Positions 8,567-16,758 of a stretch of DNA of 64,000 bases are shown here, in pieces; position 1 is the stretch's first letter; each line of letters starts with the position of its first letter. This DNA comes from Bradyrhizobium sp. CCBAU 53351. GTDB lineage: Bacteria; Pseudomonadota; Alphaproteobacteria; Rhizobiales; Xanthobacteraceae. A program made the translations under genes and the position numbers. Under the pieces are notes generated by a model that ran no database searches, had not been told where the DNA came from, and saw nothing but the letters and a program-made list of their open reading frames with translations. The stretch spans positions 2,507,501-2,571,500 of the forward strand of contig NZ_CP030059.1 of NCBI RefSeq assembly GCF_015291745.1. Direction: 5' to 3'.

Positions 8567-11500
8567 ATGAGCTTAGACGCCCTGCGTCCGTTCAAGAGCC
8601 GTCCGGACGTTACCCCGCGCCATCACTTGCTCGCGCTTGCCATTTTCCTCGGGTCGACCGGCTCCGCGGCCGCGTTGACCAAGGAGGCAGCGATCGAGAA
8701 TTGCCGGATGAGCGTCGGCAAACCGATCGTGCAGGCCTGCATGCGCGCTGGCGGCGGACCCGCCGGGGGCGCCAATCTCGAAGCCTGCCGCGCCAAGGCC
8801 TCGCCTCAGGTCAAGGCTTGCGTGATGGCGGCGCTGAATGCTGCCAATGGTCGTGCCAATATCGCGGTCGAGCTTCCCAAGGAAACGGCGCCCAAGCTCG
8901 AGGCGGGTGCCGCGCTCCCGAAGGATTTCGTTGCGCCGCCGCGCAGCATTGCCGACATCACCGCGGTCCTCGACGGCGACAAGCCCGACGAGAAGATGAT
9001 CGCGGAATTGAAATCGGACGCCGACGCCGCGCCCAGCGGTAAGGAATCCCGCCAGGATCTCGCTCAGCTCTATTTCGATCGCGCCAACGCACGCGCTCAG
9101 CTCGGTCGGCTGGCCGAAGCGATCTCCGATTCCGACAAGGCCGTAGAGGTGGGGCGCGGCGCGGTCGGTCCGCAATTGCTAGGACGGATTCTTCAACTCC
9201 AGTCGCTGCAATATGCTCTCGCTGGCGATCCGAAGCGCTCGCTCGAGATCATGCAGAGGCTTCTGCGCGAATCGGCCAGCATGCCGGGCGCCAAGGGATT
9301 GCAGTTCAACACCAACCGCGCCGTCGCGTCCGTCCTCATCCAGATGGGCGATGTCGCCCAGGCCGAAGCCTATGTCCGCCGCAGCCAGATCGCGATCCAG
9401 GAGGCCCGCACCAGCGGTCATCCCAATTGGCGGTCGGCTTACGCGAAGTTCGGCCAGAGCTGGGAAGGCGAGTTGGAGCTCTCGCGCGCCCTGATCTTCG
9501 AGGCGCGCGGGCAGTTTGCCGACGCCGAGGCCGCATATCGCAAGGCCGAGCTGCGCAAGCGCGCAAGTACGAAGGCAGTCATGGAATCCGATAATCCGCC
9601 GGCGGAGACCATCCTGCTGCAGGCGATCGACGGCATGGTGCTGAATCAAGCCCGCATGAAGGCCAGGCAGGGCAGGCTCGCCGAGGCTGAGGTGGATGCG
9701 CGCCGCGCGCTGCTCTCGCGCCTGAAGGATACCGGCAAGTACAATTCCGTCACGCCGCGCTTCGTGATGGGGCTGGCGGGCATTCTGGTCGACCAGGGTC
9801 GTTACGAGGAGGCCGAGAAGCTCGGCCGTGTCGCCCTCGAGATCAACAAGAAGGTCGGCGTGCCGGAGGAGTCGCAGGCGACGGTGCAGTTGCTGTCGCA
9901 GCTTGCAGGCATCCTGACGCTGCGCCGCCAGACCGCCGAGGCGGGCGAGATGTTTGCCAGGATCGACAAGGCCGTCGCCGGCTGGGATTCGCAGCGCCGT
10001 CAGGTGTTCGAACTCAATCCGTCTCGTATCCTGTCGCTCTATGGTTCCGGACAGTTGGACGCAGGCATTGCCGCCGCCGAGCAGCTCGTGAAGAAGCAGA
10101 TCGCCCGGGTCGGCGAGAACCATTTCGATGCCGCTTCGGCGCGCGGCACGTTGGCCGTCGGATTGATGCGCGCTCGGCGCGACTCCGATGCGATCAGGGA
10201 GTTCAAGGCGGCCATTCCGGTCATGATGGCGAGCGCCAATGAGAACGCCGATGACGAGAACACCACGGTGGTGGCCGCGCGCAGCCAGCGGCTGCAAACC
10301 ATCGTCGAAAGTTACTTGATGCTGCTCGCCAGGGCCGAAGGGACCGGCAAGGACGTCGGGGAAGAGACGTTCGGCCTCGCCGACGCTGTCCGCGGCCGTT
10401 CGGTCCAGCAGGCGCTGGCGGCTTCGAGTGCGCGCGCGGCGGCAAAGGATCCCGCGCTCGCCGACCTCGTGCGCAAGGAGCAGGATTTGACCAAGCAGGT
10501 CAACGCCCAGCTCGGTACGCTCAACAACGTGCTTGCGCTCCCCGCCGCGGAACGGGACGACAAGGGCGTTGCGCAAATCCAGGCCTCGATCGCGGCACTG
10601 CGCGGACAGCGCGACAAGGCACGCCAGGAGATCAAGCAGAAATTCCCGATCTACGCCGATCTCGTCTCACCCCGGCCGCCGAGTGTCGCGGAAATCCGCG
10701 CCACGCTGGCCGACAACGAGGCCATGCTGTCGTTCTATTTCGGCCAGAACGGCAGCTTCGTCTGGGCCGTGCCGAAGTCGGGGCCTGTCGCATTCGCCGC
10801 CGTCCAAGCGAAGATCGGCGATATCGAAAGCAAGATCCGCAAGCTGCGCGAAGCGCTCGAACCGCAGGCCGCGATGATCTCGGACATCCCGCCGTTCGAC
10901 CTCAAGCTCGGCTATGAACTCTACGAGCTGTTGCTCAAGCCCGTTGAGAGCGGATGGAAGCCGGCCAGGAACCTGATCGTCGTGACCAATGGCGCGCTCG
11001 GCCTGTTGCCACTGTCATTGTTGCCGACGGCGCCGGCGGAGGTCGCCGCCGACGAGGATCCGCTGTTCATCGGTTACCGCAACGTGGCGTGGCTGGCGCG
11101 AACCCATGCCGTGTCGACGGTCCCATCCGCGGCGGCGTTGCGCACGCTGCGGCAACTGCCGCCGGGCAAGCCGGGACGCGGCGACCTCGTCGCCTTCGGC
11201 GATCCCTACTTCAACAGGGATCAGCAGGCTGAGGCGGACGGCGCCGGGGAGAAGGTTCAGGTCGCCGACGCGGGCGGCAATGTCACGCGCGGCGGCCCGC
11301 TCAAGCGGCGCAACAGTCCGAAGCTCGATGGCGTCGACAGCGCCGAGCTTGGTTTGCTGCCGCGGCTACCCGACACCGCGGACGAGCTGAAATCGATCGC
11401 GCTGGCGCTGCAGGCCGATCCCTCGAAAGTCCTGTTCCTAGGCAAGGACGCCACCGAGAATGCGGTAAAGACCATGAATCTGTCCGGCTTCAGGATCCTG

Positions 11501-11986
11501 GCCTTTGCCACCCACGGCCTCGTCCCGGGCGAGCTGAACGGGCTCACGCAGCCAGCACTCGCCTTGTCCTCGCCGGCGGTGACGGGAGAGGGCGGCGACG
11601 GCCTCCTGACCATGGAGGAGATATTGGGTCTCAAGCTCGATGCTGACTGGGTGATCCTGTCGGCCTGCAACACCGGTGCGGGCGCTGGCGCAGGGGCTGA
11701 GGCGGCGTCCGGGCTTGGGCGCGCATTCTTCTACGCTGGAACGCGTGCGCTCCTAGTGACGAACTGGTCGGTGCATTCGCAGTCGGCGCGGCAATTGGTG
11801 ACGGACTTGTTCAAACGGCAGGCCGACGATCCCAAGCTGTCGCGCAGCGAAGCGCTGCGTCAGGCGGCGATGGCTCTCGTCGATGGTCCGGGCTATCTCA
11901 ACAGCGAAGGAAAAACCGAGTTTGCCTATGCGCATCCGCTGTTCTGGGCGCCGTACACGATCATCGGCGATGGCGGCGTTCGCTGA
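8567..11986 (+). CDS. Secreted TPR-CHAT (caspase-like) protein
   Basis: A protein of about 1139 residues. I chose ATG 8567 because it places a signal peptide at the start ('HHLLALAIFLGSTGSAAA'). Residues about 40-110 are Cys-containing; 150-660 are helical repeats of TPR type ('YFDRANARAQLGRLAEAIS', 'LAGILVDQGRYEEAEKLG'). A coiled segment follows (about 640-690), then a CHAT domain from about 711 to the end. The caspase-type dyad is visible: His983 in 'FATHGL' and Cys1034 in 'ILSACNTG', 51 residues apart. CHAT domains are clan CD cysteine peptidases. With its signal peptide this one should act in the periplasm or outside. First gene of a tight operon with 12017, 12457 and 12657. Substrate and trigger unknown. 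Confidence 0.88.
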   Translation: MSLDALRPFKSRPDVTPRHHLLALAIFLGSTGSAAALTKEAAIENCRMSVGKPIVQACMRAGGGPAGGANLEACRAKASPQVKACVMAALNAANGRANIAVELPKETAPKLEAGAALPKDFVAPPRSIADITAVLDGDKPDEKMIAELKSDADAAPSGKESRQDLAQLYFDRANARAQLGRLAEAISDSDKAVEVGRGAVGPQLLGRILQLQSLQYALAGDPKRSLEIMQRLLRESASMPGAKGLQFNTNRAVASVLIQMGDVAQAEAYVRRSQIAIQEARTSGHPNWRSAYAKFGQSWEGELELSRALIFEARGQFADAEAAYRKAELRKRASTKAVMESDNPPAETILLQAIDGMVLNQARMKARQGRLAEAEVDARRALLSRLKDTGKYNSVTPRFVMGLAGILVDQGRYEEAEKLGRVALEINKKVGVPEESQATVQLLSQLAGILTLRRQTAEAGEMFARIDKAVAGWDSQRRQVFELNPSRILSLYGSGQLDAGIAAAEQLVKKQIARVGENHFDAASARGTLAVGLMRARRDSDAIREFKAAIPVMMASANENADDENTTVVAARSQRLQTIVESYLMLLARAEGTGKDVGEETFGLADAVRGRSVQQALAASSARAAAKDPALADLVRKEQDLTKQVNAQLGTLNNVLALPAAERDDKGVAQIQASIAALRGQRDKARQEIKQKFPIYADLVSPRPPSVAEIRATLADNEAMLSFYFGQNGSFVWAVPKSGPVAFAAVQAKIGDIESKIRKLREALEPQAAMISDIPPFDLKLGYELYELLLKPVESGWKPARNLIVVTNGALGLLPLSLLPTAPAEVAADEDPLFIGYRNVAWLARTHAVSTVPSAAALRTLRQLPPGKPGRGDLVAFGDPYFNRDQQAEADGAGEKVQVADAGGNVTRGGPLKRRNSPKLDGVDSAELGLLPRLPDTADELKSIALALQADPSKVLFLGKDATENAVKTMNLSGFRILAFATHGLVPGELNGLTQPALALSSPAVTGEGGDGLLTMEEILGLKLDADWVILSACNTGAGAGAGAEAASGLGRAFFYAGTRALLVTNWSVHSQSARQLVTDLFKRQADDPKLSRSEALRQAAMALVDGPGYLNSEGKTEFAYAHPLFWAPYTIIGDGGVR

Positions 11987-12016
11987 CAAAAAGATGAGGG
12001 AAGGGATGAACGGACG

Positions 12017-12460
12017 ATGACGCGGAATGTCTTGTTGGGCGTTGTGGCGGCAGCTTTGTTGCTTTCGGCACCTGCGCACGCCACGCAATTGATCACCGAG
12101 GAAGAAGCCAAGCTGCCGCCGCCGAAGGGAGCGGTCGCGGCCGACCGGCGCGGCATTCTGCGCGGTCCCAAGGTCGAATTCATCTCGCCCGGCGGTGCCG
12201 TCAGCTCGCCGATGCCGCTGGTGTTGAAGTTCGAGTCGTTCGGCGGGGCTAAGATCGACCCGGAATCGGTCAAGGTGATCTTCCTCCGCACGCCCAACGT
12301 GGACCTCACTCCGCGGGTCAAGCCGTTCGTGAAAGCGGAAGGCATCAACATGCTCGACGCGGAGCTGCCACCGGGGGAATACACCGTGCGGGTCGACGTC
12401 AAGGACAGCGATGGTCGGCCCGGCACGACCATCTTCACCTTGAAGGTTGCACCCAAGTGA
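12017..12460 (+). CDS. Secreted beta-rich (Ig-like) protein of the CHAT operon
   Basis: A 147-residue protein with a clear signal peptide ('MTRNVLLGVVAAALLLSAPA', cleavage after AHA). The mature part is beta-rich: 'PKVEFISPGGAVSSPMPLVL', 'VKVIFLRTPNVDLTPRV' and a closing 'PPGEYTVRVDVKDSDGRPG' strand pair, which reads like a single Ig-like or CopC-like domain. No metal-binding histidines are arranged as in CopC. It starts 30 bp after the CHAT gene and its stop overlaps the next gene's GTG by 4 bp, so it is likely a partner, inhibitor or substrate of the protease. Confidence 0.75.
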   Translation: MTRNVLLGVVAAALLLSAPAHATQLITEEEAKLPPPKGAVAADRRGILRGPKVEFISPGGAVSSPMPLVLKFESFGGAKIDPESVKVIFLRTPNVDLTPRVKPFVKAEGINMLDAELPPGEYTVRVDVKDSDGRPGTTIFTLKVAPK

Positions 12461-12654
12461 CGTGTCCTTACTGCCGGGCTGACAGCGCCGAGGGTGCGCT
12501 GGTCTGCGCTGCCTGCGGGCGCGACATCGCCGTGCCCGCCACGTTGATCGCCGAGAGAGACGATCTCCTGCGCAAACGGGAGGAGCTGCGCGATGAACTG
12601 AGGCGCGCCAGAGCCGAAATCGAAGCCGTCACAAGGCGAAGGAAGTCGCGCTAG
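12457..12654 (+). CDS. Small zinc-ribbon coiled-coil protein of the CHAT operon
   Basis: A 65-residue protein starting at GTG 12457 (GTGA overlap with the preceding stop). Residues 1-25 form a zinc ribbon with two CxxC knuckles ('MTCPYCRADS' and 'LVCAACGRD'). The rest is a highly charged amphipathic helix ('LRKREELRDELRRARAE'), a probable coiled coil. No signal peptide, so cytosolic. The next gene, 2 bp downstream, also begins with a zinc ribbon and coiled coil, suggesting the two pair with each other. Function unknown. Confidence 0.75.
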   Translation: MTCPYCRADSAEGALVCAACGRDIAVPATLIAERDDLLRKREELRDELRRARAEIEAVTRRRKSR

Positions 12655-12656
12655 CG

Positions 12657-13421
12657 ATGGAATGCCCGTTCTGCGCCGAAACCATCAAGGATGAAGCGAT
12701 CGCGTGCAAGCATTGCTCGCGGGACTTACGCGTCGTGCAGCCGATGCTGCGCGAGATCGACGACATTGTCGCCGATCTGGACAAGCTCAGGCGCGATCTC
12801 GACCGCATCAATGTCCGGCTGGAGCGCTACAACAATCCGCTGCGTTATTACGGCACGCACGCGGTGCTCTACGTTGCCATTCCATCCCTCCTGCTGGTGG
12901 TCGCGCATGTGCTCGTGACCATCACTTTCAACGTATCTGCGCTCCCGCTTCGGATCGCGTCGATCGCGATACCACTTCTGTTCGGCTTCGTGGCCTATCC
13001 GTTGCACCGCGTCTCTACCTTGCCCGCCTTCGTGCTGGCGTTCCTGACGGCAGGTGTCAGCATCCTGTCGATGCTGACGGTAACCGGAGTTCACGATCAT
13101 GTCCCGATCTTGCCGGAAGCCTGGATCGAATGGCGCGAGGTGTTCGAGTATGGCGCTAGCATCCTGCTTGCCTTCGTCTCCGGAAACATCTTGAGCGTGG
13201 TGATCTTCCAAGTGCTGCCGCGCGTTTTGACCCAGGGCGGCAAGCCGAATGCGTTTGCCTTCCGCGTGGCGCGCTTGATCGGCCAGCACGTCGGCGAAGA
13301 GCAACTGCGCCGCCGCGCCCGCCTAATTCAGGATCTCATGCAGACCGTCGGGCCGCTGGCCGGCGTGGCCGCGACCGGTATCGGCTCTATCTATGCCGGC
13401 TTGAAGGGCTTGTTGGGTTAG
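12657..13421 (+). CDS. Zinc-ribbon, coiled-coil membrane protein of the CHAT operon
   Basis: A 254-residue protein: zinc ribbon (1-25, 'MECPFCAETI' and 'ACKHCSRDL'), a short coiled coil (30-60, 'DIVADLDKLRRDLDRINVRL'), then four hydrophobic segments (about 68-90, 100-118, 122-142 and 163-188). A helical C-terminal tail follows and ends in a glycine-rich hydrophobic stretch ('GPLAGVAATGIGSIYAGL'). The zinc ribbon and coiled coil should face the cytosol. Last gene of the CHAT operon; the arrangement suggests a membrane component linking a cytosolic sensor to the secreted protease, which is inference. Its last 35 bp overlap the convergent LysR gene. Confidence 0.8.
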   Translation: MECPFCAETIKDEAIACKHCSRDLRVVQPMLREIDDIVADLDKLRRDLDRINVRLERYNNPLRYYGTHAVLYVAIPSLLLVVAHVLVTITFNVSALPLRIASIAIPLLFGFVAYPLHRVSTLPAFVLAFLTAGVSILSMLTVTGVHDHVPILPEAWIEWREVFEYGASILLAFVSGNILSVVIFQVLPRVLTQGGKPNAFAFRVARLIGQHVGEEQLRRRARLIQDLMQTVGPLAGVAATGIGSIYAGLKGLLG

Positions 13422-14268
13422 CTCGGTCTTTAGCCCCAGCGCGCGGTCCGGCCGGCCGCTGCTTCTGCAGATTCCCCACAAACTCCTTCAGCGCATCCGC
13501 CAGCGGGACCGAGGCGCGGTAGGCGAGGCCGACCTCGCGCGTCACCTTGACCTCGATCTCGCGCACCGCGATGTCGGGATTGCCGCGCGCCGCGCCCTCG
13601 GGGACGATGGCAATGCCGACACCGGCCGCGACCAGCGCGATGGCCCAATCCTCGGATTGTGCGATCGCAGCGGTTTGGCGCCGCTGCGCATTGCGGCCGA
13701 AGAACGCGCTTTGCTCACAATGGCAGCGGTCGATCAGCGGGACGCCGGCGAGATCGGCGGTGCGAAGCTTGTCCTTCAGCGTCAGCGGATGCGACGGCGG
13801 CAGCGCGGCGACGTAGCGCTCGCTCCACATCGCGACGAACTGCTCGTCCTTGCGCCGCATGCTCTTCGAGATGATCCGCGCATCCGCCTGCTCGTCGCTG
13901 CCGACGAGGCGGAGCGCGACGTCGCTGCGCGCCGTCAGCGGCTTCAAGAGCGCGATCGTGCGAGGCACGTCGAGCGTGCGCATCAGGCCGAGCGTGACAT
14001 TGGTCTTCGTGCTTGGCTTCCTGAACAGGCTGCGCGCCGCGTCGGTCTCGTCGATGATGCGGCGCGCCAGAATGTGAAACTGCTCGGCCGAGGCGGTCGG
14101 CGCCACGCCCTTCTTGTGCCGGATGAACAGCGTGGTGCCGAGCTCGGCCTCGAGACTGGTGATCGCGGTCGAGATCGACGGCTGCGACACGAAGCAGGCC
14201 CGCGCCGCCGCGGTCAGATTGCGTTCGCGGTAGACGGCGGCGAAATAGCGAAGCTCGCGGATGTCCAT
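13387..14268 (-). CDS. LysR-family transcriptional regulator
   Basis: A 293-residue LysR protein. The winged helix-turn-helix is at 1-60 ('MDIRELRYFAAVYRERNLT', 'FVSQPSISTAITSLEAELG'); the effector-binding domain covers about 90-275 ('AALPPSHPLTLKDKLRTADL', 'ALVAAGVGIAIVPEG'). The helix-turn-helix and the His/Cys-containing 'DRCHCEQSAFFGRN' are reminiscent of oxidative-stress or aromatic-responsive members, but the effector cannot be told. It is divergent from the MBL hydrolase at 14362, which it probably controls. Its 3' end overlaps the end of the CHAT operon by 35 bp on the opposite strand. Confidence 0.9.
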   Translation of the reverse strand: MDIRELRYFAAVYRERNLTAAARACFVSQPSISTAITSLEAELGTTLFIRHKKGVAPTASAEQFHILARRIIDETDAARSLFRKPSTKTNVTLGLMRTLDVPRTIALLKPLTARSDVALRLVGSDEQADARIISKSMRRKDEQFVAMWSERYVAALPPSHPLTLKDKLRTADLAGVPLIDRCHCEQSAFFGRNAQRRQTAAIAQSEDWAIALVAAGVGIAIVPEGAARGNPDIAVREIEVKVTREVGLAYRASVPLADALKEFVGNLQKQRPAGPRAGAKDRANPTSPSSRHR

Positions 14269-14361
14269 AGGATAAGCCTAGAGATAGCATCAATAATCGA
14301 TATTTTACCTATGATGAGAGCGATGACAAGAACGGCTGCTCAGGACAGGCGAGGGTCATCC
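14269..14361. promoter_or_regulatory. Divergent LysR/MBL promoter with AT-rich operator-like core
   Basis: A 93-bp region whose centre, AATAATCGATATTTT (14292-14306), is AT-rich and nearly palindromic around ATCGAT, and contains T-N11-A spacings typical of LysR sites. It is the only AT-rich block between the two genes. Confidence 0.45.
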
Positions 14362-15189
14362 ATGAAGATTCACCATCTCAACACCGGCACGATGTGCCCG
14401 CTCGGCCGCCGCCTGGTGAACGGTTCCGGCGGCCTGTTCCAGCGCGCCCGCCTGGTCTGCCATTGCCTTCTGATGGAGACCGGCGATGGACTCGCCCTGG
14501 TCGATACCGGCATCGGTCTTGGCGACATCGGCACGCCCGAGCGGCTGGGGCGGCGGTGGGTGCGGCAGACCGCGCCCAAGCTCGATCCCGCGGAGACGGC
14601 GGTCGAACAGGTGAGGACGCTCGGCTATTCACCCAACGACGTGCGTCACCTGCTGTTGACGCATCTCGACCGAGACCACGCCGGCGGCGTGCCCGATTTT
14701 CCCCACGCCGCGATTCACGTCCATCGCGCCGAATACGACATGGCGGTAGAGCGCAAGCCGGCGCCGCCCGAAGGGCGCTATGTCACAGGGCAGTGGAGCC
14801 ACGGACCGCGCTGGCAATTCTATGGCGAAACCGGCGAGGACTGGTTCGGCTTCAAGGGCGTGCGCGCGCTCGGCGACACGGAAGCGGACGTCCTGATGAT
14901 CCCGCTCGCCGGGCACACGCTCGGCCATTGCGGCATCGCGGTGCGCTCGGGCGACACATGGCTGCTGCATGCGGGCGACAGTTACTTCCATCATGCTCAG
15001 CTCGACCCATCGCCGCGCGTGCCCCTGATGCTCGGCTACTTCCAGCGCCGCGGCGACATGGACCGCGCGATGCGGATCGCCAACCAGGCCCGGCTGCGCG
15101 CGCTGAAGCGCGATCACGGCGATCGCGTGACGATCGTCAACAGTCACGATCCCGCCGATTACGAGCGCTGCCGCTGCGGCGCGCATTGA
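14362..15189 (+). CDS. MBL-fold metallo-hydrolase, lactonase-like
   Basis: A 275-residue metallo-beta-lactamase fold enzyme. The long frame begins far upstream, but ATG 14362 gives the natural N-terminus MKIHHLNTGTMCPLG. Metal ligands are visible: the HxxxDH motif in 'LLLTHLDRDHAGG', a His in 'PLAGHTLGHCG', an Asp in 'LLHAGDSYFHH' and a final His in 'TIVNSHDP'. The opening resembles the N-acyl homoserine lactonase branch (AttM/AiiA-like), so it may hydrolyse a lactone; substrate is not determinable. It is divergent from a LysR gene and convergent with the AA_synth gene across a hairpin. Confidence 0.85.
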   Translation: MKIHHLNTGTMCPLGRRLVNGSGGLFQRARLVCHCLLMETGDGLALVDTGIGLGDIGTPERLGRRWVRQTAPKLDPAETAVEQVRTLGYSPNDVRHLLLTHLDRDHAGGVPDFPHAAIHVHRAEYDMAVERKPAPPEGRYVTGQWSHGPRWQFYGETGEDWFGFKGVRALGDTEADVLMIPLAGHTLGHCGIAVRSGDTWLLHAGDSYFHHAQLDPSPRVPLMLGYFQRRGDMDRAMRIANQARLRALKRDHGDRVTIVNSHDPADYERCRCGAH

Positions 15190-15195
15190 GCGCGC

Positions 15196-15215
15196 GGCAG
15201 CGCCTCAGCGCTGCC
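15196..15215. terminator. Hairpin between convergent MBL and AA_synth genes
   Basis: GGCAGCGC (15196-15203), loop CTCA, GCGCTGCC (15208-15215): a perfect 8-bp stem between two convergent stops. There is no T-run, so it may act as a weak bidirectional terminator. Its second arm lies in the last codons of the minus-strand gene. Confidence 0.45.
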
Positions 15216-15795
15216 CGTCGTGCACGGAGATCTCGGATGCCTTCAGGCCCCCGATGCGCGCGTGGGGGCGGCCGCCGGTTGCCATCACGAGGCCGAAGGC
15301 GATCTCGTCACGTCTTGGTGCGTCCCACAGCGTCATCTCCGCGGTGCCGAAATGGCTGCGCACATAACACGCGTGGATGTGGCCGAGCGGCACCATCAGC
15401 CGCGTGCCGGGACCGCCGATGGTCTTTGCCGCCGGCACGATCGCCTTCGGTTGTCCCAACACCTCGCGCATGCCTTGGCCGCCGGCTTCATGCCAGACCG
15501 CGCCGTGCTCGAGCTCGCCGTCCTCGCCGACGATGATGCCCTTGCCATAGGCCTCGATGCGCTCGGCGCCGCCGAGCTGCGCGATCAGTGCGCCAGCGAG
15601 CTCGCGGCCCAGGCCGCGCAAGGACGCCTGGAACGGCATCAGATCCGGCTCATAGCGGCCGGCGAAGGGATTGCGGATCACGGCAATCGCGGTGCCGACC
15701 AGCAGCGGCTTCTCCAGCCGGGGGCCGCGCTCGTGCCAGACGGTCTCGACGCCGAGCGCGGTCTTGCGAATGTCGTAAGACATGTCTTGGGACAT
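15205..15795 (-). CDS. Amino acid synthesis (AA_synth, PF06684) family protein
   Basis: A 196-residue protein of the AA_synth family. Recognisable features are 'IRKTALGVETVWHERGP', 'IAVIRNPFAGRYEPDL', 'IEAYGKGIIVGEDGELEHG', 'GGPGTRLMVPLGHIHACYVR' and 'DAPRRDEIAF'. Despite the family name, the biochemical role is unproven; members often sit in catabolic clusters with FAH-family hydrolases. It starts 8 bp after the FAH gene, so the two are co-transcribed. A second in-frame ATG at 15783 would shorten it by four residues. Confidence 0.85.
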   Translation of the reverse strand: MSQDMSYDIRKTALGVETVWHERGPRLEKPLLVGTAIAVIRNPFAGRYEPDLMPFQASLRGLGRELAGALIAQLGGAERIEAYGKGIIVGEDGELEHGAVWHEAGGQGMREVLGQPKAIVPAAKTIGGPGTRLMVPLGHIHACYVRSHFGTAEMTLWDAPRRDEIAFGLVMATGGRPHARIGGLKASEISVHDGQR

Positions 15796-15803
15796 GCGGC
15801 GTC

Positions 15804-16667
15804 TTACGCCTCGTCCACGACGGGATTGCGGAGCACACCGATATTCTGGATCTCGACCTCGACCACGTCGCCCGGCTTGAGGAAGACCGGCGGCTTGCGG
15901 GTGAAGCCGACGCCGGCCGGCGTGCCTGTCGCGATGACGTCGCCGGGCACGAGGTCGAAGATGGTCGAGCAATATTCGATCAGCCGCGGGATCGAGAAGA
16001 TCAGCATCGAGGTGTCGGAGGACTGCACGGTCGCCCCGTTGACGCGCGTCTCCAGCTTGAGTTTCGTCGGGTCGCCGATCTCGTCCGGCGTGACCAGCCA
16101 CGGACCGAACGGGCCGGTGCCGACAAAATTCTTGCCGGAGGCGATCTGCTGCGCATGGCGCTGCCAGTCGCGCACGCTGACGTCGTTGTAGATCGAGTAG
16201 CCCGCAACGTGAGTCCAGGCGTCGGCCTGGCTGATGTGACGGCCGCCCTTGCCGATCACCACGGCGAGCTCACCCTCCCAGTCGAAATTGTCCGAGACTT
16301 TTGGCCGGATCACCGGCGCGTTGTGGCCTACCTGGGAGCGCCAGACCCGCAGGAAGATCGGCGGAAACTCCGTGATCTCGCGCTTCATGCCGAACGCCAC
16401 GGCTTCGTTGTGGTGATCGAGATAGTTGCGCACGGCGCAGACGATCTTCTCGGGGCGCGGGATCACCGGTAGGTATTTGACGTCGCTCAGCGCGATCGTG
16501 GGCTTGTGCCCGGCGACGATCGCCTCGCGCTTGGCGTAGTCGTCGCTGCCGAGGAAGTCCGCAAGCGCAGGGTATTGGGGCAGGGCGCGGCCCAGATCCA
16601 CCACGCCGTTTTCGACAACGGCGCCCCAGCTTTCCCGATTTCCATCCAAGAACGACAGCAGCTTCAT
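15804..16667 (-). CDS. Fumarylacetoacetate hydrolase (FAH) family protein
   Basis: A 287-residue FAH-superfamily enzyme. These use a divalent metal to cleave or decarboxylate beta-diketo or 2-oxo acids from aromatic breakdown. Visible motifs: 'VRNYLDHHNEA' (substrate loop), the metal-binding 'DNFDWEGELAVVIGKGG', 'VAGYSIYNDVSVRDWQ', 'GTGPFGPWLVTPDEIGD' and 'PGDVIATGTPAGVG'. The start MKLLSFLDGNRESWG is supported by this conserved N-terminus. A palindromic ATTTTCGAAAAT lies 41-52 bp upstream, so the gene likely has its own GntR-controlled promoter even though the regulator gene is 91 bp upstream on the same strand. The exact substrate is not evident. Confidence 0.92.
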   Translation of the reverse strand: MKLLSFLDGNRESWGAVVENGVVDLGRALPQYPALADFLGSDDYAKREAIVAGHKPTIALSDVKYLPVIPRPEKIVCAVRNYLDHHNEAVAFGMKREITEFPPIFLRVWRSQVGHNAPVIRPKVSDNFDWEGELAVVIGKGGRHISQADAWTHVAGYSIYNDVSVRDWQRHAQQIASGKNFVGTGPFGPWLVTPDEIGDPTKLKLETRVNGATVQSSDTSMLIFSIPRLIEYCSTIFDLVPGDVIATGTPAGVGFTRKPPVFLKPGDVVEVEIQNIGVLRNPVVDEA

Positions 16668-16707
16668 GGTTTCGCCCCAAGGGTTCCTATTTTCGATCCA
16701 GTCTATT

Positions 16708-16719
16708 ATTTTCGAAAAT
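16708..16719. promoter_or_regulatory. GntR operator candidate ATTTTCGAAAAT, copy 1
   Basis: A perfect 12-bp palindrome between the GntR stop and the FAH start. The identical sequence occurs at 17536-17547. A related half site (ATTTTCGA) occurs at 16689-16696. Confidence 0.65.
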
Positions 16720-16758
16720 GAGGCGGGGCGCAAGCCCGCCCGGTGAAAATGCCATCGC

